The notes under the pieces: generated by a model
Told to the model about the DNA's origin: nothing
Database searches by the model: none
Seen by the model: the letters and a program-made list of their open reading frames with translations, nothing else
Position numbers and translations under genes: made by a program
Source: Isotricha intestinalis
Taxonomy: Eukaryota > Ciliophora > Litostomatea > Vestibuliferida > Isotrichidae
Length of the DNA: 25,184 nt
NCBI GenBank assembly: GCA_023807065.1
Contig: JAJJLU010000644.1
Location: forward strand, 1 to 25,184
Direction of reading: 5' to 3'
Shown here: positions 17,821 through 25,184 of the stretch, in pieces
Layout: every line of letters starts with the position of its first letter
Numbering within the stretch: the stretch's first letter is position 1

Positions 17821-20800
17821 ATGAAAAATAAAGAATATATAGAAGAATTAGAAAATATAAATGAATTTAATGTTATTACTTTTAAAGAAGTAGATAATGC
17901 AATAATAAAAATAAAAGAAATAAAATTTGTAGAAACATATATAATTATAAATAATGATATGTATTATGATATTTATAGAAGAATTTAAAAAAGAAGAAGA
18001 AAATTTTTATATTATTCCTAAAATAATTATTTTTACAAATTCAATTCAAAAATTTATTCAAAAAAATAGAGATATATCAATAAAAGAACTTATTGAAAAG
18101 AATAAGAAAGAATTAAAAGAAGAATATTCAGAAAATGATTTTATAGAAAAATGTAAAAACATAAAACAATTAAAAGGAATTCCATATTATAATTATAGAA
18201 TAACAATAGAATTTTTAGATATAAAAGAATTTATTCTAAAAAATCATAATGATAATAAAATATGTTTTAAACAAAATAAAGAAGAATTTATTTTAGAAGA
18301 AATTAATGAAATTAATCAATTATATCTTCCTTTATATTATAGAATATTAATTAAAATTAATCCTTTCCATGATTTTAATAAATTTACAAACTTTTTATAT
18401 AATAAATATTCTAACAATAAACAAATGAGTGAATTATTATATCCTCTATTATCCTTTGAAAATATTCCTATTAAATTATTATATAAATATTATATAAAAG
18501 CATATACTTCAGAAAGTGATTTTAATAATGAATTAAATAAAGATTTATTAAATGGAAAAATAAATGAATATATAAATTTTATTAAAATAATATATGAAGG
18601 AATTAAATTAAATTCATTCATTAATTCATCAAATATAAATTTATATTATGGAAGTAAAATGAAAAATGAAGAAATAATAAAAATAAAAAAATGTTTAAAT
18701 GAAAGAAAAGAAGATCTTCCTAGAATAATAATATTTTCTAAAACTTTTTTATCTTTTAGTAAAGATAAAATAATAGCTGAAAAATTATTAAGAAAATATA
18801 ATACAAATGAAATTCCTGTTTTATTTGTTTTAGAAAAAAATAATAATAATATTTTAAATACTCATTGTGATGTAGAGAATATTTCTTTTTTTCCTAAAGA
18901 TAAAGAAGTTATTTTTCTTCCTTTTTCTTGTTTTGAAATTAAAGAAATTAAAAATATTAATGAAATTGAAGTATTTGAAATTAAATTAAATTATTTGGAA
19001 AAGTATGAATATAAAATAGAAGAAGAAATGAAAAAAATAGAGAATGATGAGATTATTCCTTCTTCTATTTTCGGAGAAAATATTTGTGATATTATTAATA
19101 AAGAAGATATTAATAAATTAACAATTAAAACATTATTAAATATTGAACAAAATTATAAAAAAGAAATTAAAATATATGATTCGTTTGAAATTGAAAATAA
19201 TGATTTTAATATTTGGAAAAAATATTTAAGAGAAAAGATAATATATGAAAATAAATATATTAAATTATATAAAGTAAAGAGTGTAGAAAAAAATGAAGAA
19301 TTAATAATAAAAGAATATGATAAATTAAAATATAAAAATTTTAATTGTTTTGATTTAAAGAAGGAAAATATAAAATATGATAATGAAATAATTGAAAATA
19401 ATAAATTTATTTATATCATAATTAAAAATAATGAATTAAATTTAGAAGATTATTTAAAAATAATTGAAAATTATCTTTCAGAAGATGAAATAAGAGAAAT
19501 ACTTTTAAAAATAAATAAAAGATTAAAATTTTTAATTGAGAATAATATATATTATGATATTAATATATCAAATATATTATTATCATTAGATATAATAAAT
19601 AAAAAACAAATAAAATTAAAAGAAATAGAGATAAAAGAAGGAAAAATATCTACAGAAGAAATTTATAAATTAGGTGAAATTATTTATTTTATGTTATATA
19701 AAAATTATCCTTCAAAAGAGAATAAAATAATTTATGAAAGGAGAATAAATTCAATTTCAAATAAATATTTAAAATATTTGGTTAAAGGAATATTAGATAA
19801 AGAGAAAAAAAGAATAAAATGGAATGAATATTTTAATAATCCTTTTTTTAAAGAATTAAATAAAAATAAAAAAATAAAAAAATTTGATATAAAATGTAAA
19901 TATCATTTAAAAAATTTATTTTGTTATTGTATTGATTGTAAATGTAATATTTGTGATTTATGTATTAAAGAATATTCTCAAATTATTCCATTTTCTAAAA
20001 TAGGATTAAATGATTTAGAAATAAATAAAATTAATAGTATTCTGAAAGATATTGAAAATAATTTACAATATTTAAAAATATATAAAAATAAAATTAAAGA
20101 AATTTTAAATGAAATGAAAGAAATTAAAACAAATAAATATATATATGAAGATAATGAAAAAAATAATTTCAAAAAATATTATTTGTATTATTTAGAATTA
20201 ATTAAAGAAAAAACAAAAATAAATATTGATTTAATAAATATAAATAAAGAAAAAAATAAAATAGAAAATTATTTTGATTATGAGAATTTTATTAATAATA
20301 TAAATTCAATATTATGTGAAATAAATATTTCTAAAAATGAAATAAATAAATCAACACAAGAAATAATTAAATTTAAAAATGAAGATATAAAACAAATTTA
20401 CTTAGAAGATAAAATAATTGAATATAATAAATATAAATTTGAAAATATAGGAAAATATAAAATTAAAATAATTTATCAAAATTATTTAGTTGATTTAAAA
20501 AATATATTCAACAAGTTTTCTTCTTTAACTTCTATGAATTTATCTAATTTTAATGTTAATAATATGAGTTATATGTTTTATAATTGTACTTCTTTAATTT
20601 CTTTAAATTTATCTAATTTCAATACTAATAATGTAAACAATATGAGTAGAATGTTCTGTTTTTGTTTCTTCTTTAACTTCTTTAGATTTATCTGATTTTA
20701 ATACTAATAATGTTATATATATGAATAGTATGTTTTCTCATTGTTCTTCTTTAACATCTTTAAATTTATCTAATTTTAATACTAATAATGTTAATAATAT

Positions 20801-21161
20801 GGATGGTATGTTCTCTGATTGTACTTCTTTAATTTCTTTGAATTTATCTAATTTTAATACGAGAAAGGTTAATAGAATGAATAAAATGTTCTACAATTGT
20901 TCTTCCTTAATTTCTTGAAATTTATCTAACTTTGTGATTGGTAATTCAGTTTCCATAGATGAAATATTTTATGATTGTTGTTCTTTATCCTTTTTTAATT
21001 TGTATAATGCTATTATTCATGATGATATAAGTTTAAATAATCTTTTCAGTGGTATAAATAAGAAACGTAATGTGATAACTAATGATATTAAAATAAAAAA
21101 TTTTTTCAAAAAAAATAAAAATTTTTTTAACCAAAAATTCATTGTAAGTAAAAATAATTGA
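17821..21161 (+). pseudogene. ART-like / pseudokinase / B-box / BspA-repeat composite protein, frame-broken
   Basis: Corrected for two one-base insertions (in the run at 17971-17974 and at about 20666), this is one frame of 1,112 codons with a single in-frame TGA at 20916-20918. The N-terminal 75 residues (FNVITFKEVDNAIIKIKE, then IIPKIIIFT) form an alternating alpha/beta unit I have seen in ciliate proteins. About 200-385 resembles ADP-ribosyltransferases of the R-S-E type: LYYGSKM, TFLSFSKDK and KDKEVIFLPFSCF. Tyr276 replaces the NAD-binding Arg, and the ExE glutamates read D360-K-E362, so activity is doubtful. About 485-670 is a pseudokinase: K497 and YYDINISN (D579, Asn for the catalytic Lys, N584), with no DFG or activation loop before the LGEIIYFML helix. 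Residues 692-714 carry a B-box-like C-x2-H plus Cys pairs, and 895-1050 carry BspA repeats. It may be a pseudogene or contain assembly errors. Confidence 0.7.
20510..20975 (+). repeat. 78-bp tandem repeats encoding BspA/DUF285 leucine-rich repeats
   Basis: About six tandem units of 78 bp (26 codons) lie at the end of the composite gene. The consensus peptide is SLTSLNLSNFNTNNVNNM followed by a variable pair and MFxxCSS. The TGT codons of successive units fall at 20585, 20663, 20742, 20820 and 20898. Spacing is 78 bp except one interval of 79, which exposes the inserted base. The last unit is diverged (NLYNAIIHDDISLNNLF). BspA-type repeats are right-handed beta/LRR surface or adhesion modules found in bacteria and in several anaerobic protists. 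In this intracellular-looking context they probably mediate binding. Confidence 0.85.
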
Positions 21162-21683
21162 AAATTCATATAAATTGTTAAAAAATAAAAATTACAATTA
21201 CAATAAATGAAAAAAGAAGTAATAGTATAAAAAATATTTTAAATAAATAGAGTTTATAATGTTTCTTTTTCATTATTTTTTATTTATGTAAATTCAAAGC
21301 TGAGAACAAATATTAATGATATTTATTATCAAATTATTAAAAAATTAAAATTTTCAATAAGAATATGGTTCATAATTAGTTTGAATATATTGATATAATT
21401 AAATTATTTTAATATAAAAATTAAAATTGAAGGAAAATTGAAGAATAATTTTTTAATCTTCAATTTAAAAAAGTTAATCAATAAAAATAATATTTAAATT
21501 TACCAAAATTCCAATTGAAAACAGACAAAATACACAATGATAGCATAATAATTAAATGTAATGTACTGTATTTTTTGATTTTTAGATAAAATAATTATTT
21601 TTTAAAAAAATTACTAAATTAAAAATATATCTAATTTATTTTAATGATGAAATTTAATATGGTTTTTAAAAATTAAATAAAAT
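21162..21683. other. AT-rich convergent intergenic region
   Basis: These 522 bp lie between the 3' ends of the composite gene (plus) and the reticulon-like gene (minus). No open frame, repeat or RNA gene is visible. They must hold the 3' ends of both transcripts. Confidence 0.5.
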
Positions 21684-22307
21684 TTATTTATCCTCTTCTC
21701 CTTCATATTTAGGTATTGAATTATTTATCATCATAATAAAATTATTGAAAACATTTTTTCCATTATTAATAAATAAAAAAATGAAATTTGGATAATTTTT
21801 ATTTAAAGGATAATAAAGAATTAACAAATTCAAACAAAACCATAAAATAAAAGTATCTCCTAAATAATCGACAATGGAAAATGATAAGTATAAAATCAAT
21901 AATTTCATAAATGAATCATTTGTTTCTTCAATTTTAGAACTTTCGCTTAAAGTTTTATTATATTTTTCTTTGATTAACATTATAATTCTAATAAAGTCAG
22001 AAACACTATCTTTAGGAATAATTTCATGCTCAATATTACTAAATAAATTAAATAATATTATTTACTCTTCTTCAAATTTGTTTAATTTAGCTATTATAAT
22101 TGAAGTAATAATATAAATTAAAAATAAAGATGATAATATTGAAATTAGATTCATTTGTTGAAGGATAGAAGTAAAAAATAATCCATTTAATCCTAAAAGG
22201 AATCCATATCCCATTACTTTTTTTTTCCAAATATTTTTTGAAATTAAATTTAGTTTTGAAAGCATATATTTATAAGTAATTTCATCGTTTTTTTCTTCAT
22301 TATTCAT
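21684..22307 (-). CDS. Reticulon-like ER membrane-shaping protein, two exons
   Basis: Two minus-strand open segments are joined by a 27-nt intron (22039-22065). Exon 1 is 22307-22066 and exon 2 is 22038-21684, giving 198 residues with an uninterrupted frame. The protein has a short acidic N-terminus, then NIWKKKVMGYGF, equivalent to the W-(R/K)-x-KxSG-x-x-FG opening of the reticulon homology domain. A long hydrophobic hairpin follows (about 33-72), then a polar loop of about 55 residues and a second hairpin (about 125-160, ending WFCLNLLILYY). Reticulons wedge such hairpins into the ER membrane and stabilise tubules. Family members have C-terminal domains of about 190-200 residues, so this is close to a bare domain. 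The C-terminus KYEGEEDK is not a KKxx signal. A generic four-helix membrane protein is the alternative. Confidence 0.65.
22039..22065 (-). other. 27-nt spliceosomal intron in the reticulon-like gene
   Basis: On the minus strand this 27-nt segment begins GTAAAT and ends ATTTAG, with pure A/T between. Its length is a multiple of three but it carries an in-frame TAA directly at its 5' end, so an unspliced message would be truncated. Joining the flanks turns the split codon into GAT and gives a continuous frame (KFEE-D-NIEHEIIPKDSV) into the second hydrophobic half. Introns this small are characteristic of ciliates. Confidence 0.8.
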
Positions 22308-23023
22308 TTTTTAAATAAAAATATTAAAAAAATAATATTTAAAACAAATATTAAATTAAGATTTGGTTTTTTAAAATCAATGTTTAATAGGTTAATTTTC
22401 AGAATTTTATCTATTTTTCCTGAAAATCTTAACAATGCTTTTCTTAAAAAATGTAAAAAATTACAAAAAATATATATTACTCACAAAATAATTCAATTAA
22501 AAAAAAGAAAAATGAATCCATAAACATTAATTAATTATCTAGGATAAAGTATAAAAGACTCAATAAAATTATTTGAAATATATTTTAAAAGACAATAATA
22601 TTCAAATTTATTAAAAAAATAAGATTAACAAGATTCTTTATTAAATAAATTCAAGGAAAAATCAATATAATTCAAAATAATATAGTTATTTGAAGAATTT
22701 ATTTTGATTCAAAAAAATTGTATTATTAATAATGAGTTAAACATATTGTTCTTTAATTTTTTGTATTGAAAATTAATTTTTCAAATTAAGATGTAAAAAG
22801 AATGTTTTATAAATTAAAACAAAAATACAAAAACTTGATAAAAATTTAATAAAATTTCTTCAATAAAAATATGATTAAATACTATTTAAAAAGTAATATA
22901 TTATAATAGTATCTTATCCATAAATATCTTTCTAAAAAATTTTAATTTCTTTATTTATTTTACTATTTATTTCAAAAAAAATAAATTAATATATAGAAAA
23001 ATGATAATATTATTATTAAATAA
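22308..23023. other. AT-rich divergent intergenic region
   Basis: This 716-bp stretch separates two divergent genes and should hold both promoters. It consists of A/T tracts with scattered G and C. I see no open frame above chance, no repeat and no RNA gene. Confidence 0.5.
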
Positions 23024-24784
23024 ATGAATTTGAATAAAGAAAATTTCGTTTTTTCACTAATAAATAAAACTAGTACAAGTTTTTATTCTACATCATCATT
23101 TCTTCAAAAAAGAGTAACATTATCAACATTATCTAATACTAAAAAATTTAATAAATATAAGAAAATATCGTTAAAAAATTATCATAAAATTTTTTTGAAA
23201 AAAAAATTACTAGACAAAGATAAATATTTATTAACAGAAACATCTAAGAATCAAATTTTTTTAACAAAAATATTAAATAATGATAATTTATTAGATAATG
23301 AAGAAAATTCAGAAAGATACAAATCTTTATCAAAAAGAAGTTTTATACAAATAAAAACAAAAAATTTTAAAATGTATGATAATTTTAGTCAAAGAGAAGA
23401 AAGTTTATCAGATTTTAAATTAAAAATAAAATATGGGAGAAATGCAAAATTTTTATTAAAAACTTTAAGAAGAGAAAAAGAAAATGCTTTAGAAAAACAA
23501 AAAACTGAAATTGAAGATATAGAATATAAAATAGTACAAATTCATTATATGAAAGATTTATTCATCAAATATATTAATCAATTAATTAAATATTGCAAAT
23601 TTTTATCAAAAGAATTAGATAAAGAAAAGCAAATATTAAAGAAAATAATATTACAAGAGTCAAAAATAAAAAACTTAGTGAAGAAATTGAATAATCAAAT
23701 TGAAAATAAAAAATTAGAAATAATAAAAGGAGAAAATTATAGAAATTTCTTATTATTTGTTAAATATAAAGTTACTCAAGTTAAGGATTTACCAAAAGAT
23801 ATTATTGATCTTTATCAACTTGATAATTTTTTACCTCAAGAAAAGAAAAAATTTATGTCAAAAGGTTCTGTTAATATAGTAAGAAAGTCTTTTAATAAAA
23901 ATTTTAAGAAAAAAAATACTTTAATTAAAAAAAGAACTTCTGTTGCAATAGATAAAAATTTTGGAAGTGAAAAAATAAAAACTTTAATCATAAAAGATTC
24001 TAAAAAACCTCCTCCTTTAATTTATACTTCTTTAGAAGAATATAATTATGATATTCAAAAAATAAAAATTGATTTAATTAATTTATTTAATTATCATAAT
24101 GAACAAATGAAAGAATTAGAAGAGTTAAAAAATGAAAAAAAAAGTTTTTTGGTTGATGAAAAATTAACAAATAATAATTTATTGTATCAAATAAAAAAAT
24201 GTGAAAATAAATTAATAAATGTAAAAAATGAAAATATTAAATTAAAAAATACTTTAAATAAAATTGGTTCAATTGAATGTCAGTCATTATTTAAAAATAA
24301 AATAGGTAATAAATTATTTTCAATTATAATGAAATTACCAATAAATGTTGAAAAAGAATATCATTGTCCAAATTTTTATATTACTCTTTCTTCAAAATCA
24401 GAAAAATTTTTATATAATGGAAAAAAGCAAGATACTGTTTTATTTTGTATAAAAATTTTAGAACAAATTATAATATCAATAATCACCAAATTAAATTATT
24501 TTAATTTGAATGAAAAAAATAGAAATTTTATTTCTGATATTAAAAATAAAATAGAAATTGAAAATAGAAAAAGTTCAAATAGAAGTAATTTACAAATTGA
24601 AAGAGAAAAAATAAATAAATTAAGAGAAAAAATTAATAAAAAAATGAATAAAGTTTTATATTTACCTAGAAGAAAAGTTAATATAATAAATACAAATTCA
24701 AATGATTATAGAAGCAAATCAGAAGATAAAAAAAATCAAAAAGATATAGATAATGATTTAACATTTGAAAATTTAATATATTAA
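23024..24784 (+). CDS. Coiled-coil protein of unknown function
   Basis: I do not recognise this 586-residue protein with certainty. A basic, Ser/Thr-rich N-terminus (1-140) is followed by a first coiled coil at about 145-250 (LLKTLRREKENALEKQKTEI onward), ending in YRNFLLFVKYKV. A basic linker with KKPPPLIYTSLEEYN follows at about 325-345, then a second coiled coil at about 345-420. A more globular stretch (about 420-495, with YHCPNFYITLSSKSEKFLYN and a hydrophobic helix CIKILEQIIISII) leads to a final charged helix at about 530-555 (REKINKLREKINKKMNKVLY). There is no membrane segment or signal peptide. Two coiled coils with basic ends are common among axonemal and basal-body proteins of ciliates, so a cytoskeletal role is plausible but unproven. 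The ATG is the first in frame. Confidence 0.65.
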   Translation: MNLNKENFVFSLINKTSTSFYSTSSFLQKRVTLSTLSNTKKFNKYKKISLKNYHKIFLKKKLLDKDKYLLTETSKNQIFLTKILNNDNLLDNEENSERYKSLSKRSFIQIKTKNFKMYDNFSQREESLSDFKLKIKYGRNAKFLLKTLRREKENALEKQKTEIEDIEYKIVQIHYMKDLFIKYINQLIKYCKFLSKELDKEKQILKKIILQESKIKNLVKKLNNQIENKKLEIIKGENYRNFLLFVKYKVTQVKDLPKDIIDLYQLDNFLPQEKKKFMSKGSVNIVRKSFNKNFKKKNTLIKKRTSVAIDKNFGSEKIKTLIIKDSKKPPPLIYTSLEEYNYDIQKIKIDLINLFNYHNEQMKELEELKNEKKSFLVDEKLTNNNLLYQIKKCENKLINVKNENIKLKNTLNKIGSIECQSLFKNKIGNKLFSIIMKLPINVEKEYHCPNFYITLSSKSEKFLYNGKKQDTVLFCIKILEQIIISIITKLNYFNLNEKNRNFISDIKNKIEIENRKSSNRSNLQIEREKINKLREKINKKMNKVLYLPRRKVNIINTNSNDYRSKSEDKKNQKDIDNDLTFENLIY

Positions 24785-25184
24785 TTGAAAATAATATTAA
24801 TATATATATTATTCTTTTTTTTTCATTAAACAAAATAAAAATATTTTTTTTTAAAAATACTTAAATTGTTGTTAAATTTTTAAATAAATTTTAAAAAGGA
24901 TAGAAAGAAAAAATAAAAATAGATAATTGAATAAAAATATGGTATTGATAATGAATATAATATTTTATTTATATTCTCATTAATTATTTGTTTTATATTC
25001 AATGAAAAATAATTAATTATAAATAATATTGAAAACGACAATCCTTACTTAGTTATTTAATGTAAATTGTAAAAGACAAAGAATCTGAGAATCATAAAAC
25101 AATTTTTCTTATCCTTCATTTTTTTATTGTTTTTGTCTTTAAATTAAATATTTTTAACTTAATCTTAAATTTCATATTTTGGGT
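24785..25184. other. AT-rich terminal region, no telomere repeat
   Basis: The last 400 bases hold no gene. The final bases read TTTTGGGT, which faintly recalls the telomere-proximal TTTGGGG of the left end in inverted orientation, but there is no repeat unit. I cannot call a chromosome end here. Confidence 0.5.

Noticed and set aside
16997..21161. TGA as a sense codon because of the in-frame TGA at 20916
   Set aside because: The GDPD gene, the CNOT10-like gene and this same gene all end at TGA, and Trp is encoded by TGG, so a reassigned TGA is unlikely.
25172..25184. TTTTGGGT at the right edge as a second telomere
   Set aside because: There is no complete ATTGGGG unit, and the window may simply end here.

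Overview
The window looks like one end of a macronuclear chromosome from an extremely AT-rich protist, most likely a ciliate. It opens directly with a C-rich telomeric repeat of unit CCCCAAT (about four units, positions 1-26), with the C-rich strand running inward as expected at a left chromosome end. Genes are compact, mostly intron-free and asparagine/lysine-rich. They use the standard code: confident genes end in TAA or TGA, glutamine is CAA, and TAA/TAG are not read as Gln. One clear intron is only 27 nt. Tiny introns, a telomere-capped gene-dense chromosome and a standard code together suggest a litostome-type ciliate, such as the rumen trichostomes, rather than Tetrahymena, Paramecium or Oxytricha. 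The lineage is an inference from memory and needs a database check.

Layout. 1-2890 is a poorly coding subtelomere holding a frame-broken hypothetical gene (1524-2065) and a possible minus-strand remnant (241-507). Next come a five-finger C2H2 protein (2891-4012, +), a PEX10-like peroxisomal RING ubiquitin ligase (4241-5095, -), and divergent from it a small acidic unknown (5210-5830, +). A same-strand series follows: a Pumilio/PUF RNA-binding protein (6182-7819), an SLC35F-like transporter (8875-10137), an Asn-rich protein with a conserved Tyr/Leu/Trp motif (10429-11865), a glycerophosphodiester phosphodiesterase with a possible CaaX end (12020-12877), a probable lipid-anchored protein (13047-13718), and an ankyrin plus TPR protein whose TPR part resembles CNOT10 (13875-16997).

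From 17821 to 21161 lies the most unusual gene. It joins a ciliate-type N-terminal alpha/beta region, a degenerate ADP-ribosyltransferase-like fold, a pseudokinase lacking its activation segment, a B-box-like zinc site and 78-bp BspA/DUF285 leucine-rich repeats. It is broken by two one-base insertions and one in-frame TGA, so it is either a pseudogene or an assembly-damaged member of a repeat family. A reticulon-like ER-shaping protein with the 27-nt intron (21684-22307, -) and a coiled-coil protein (23024-24784, +) complete the window. The right end has no telomeric repeat.

Functional links are modest. The PUF protein and the CNOT10-like protein belong to the same mRNA deadenylation and repression pathway. 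Reticulon and PEX10 concern the ER and peroxisomes. No operon-like organisation is implied.
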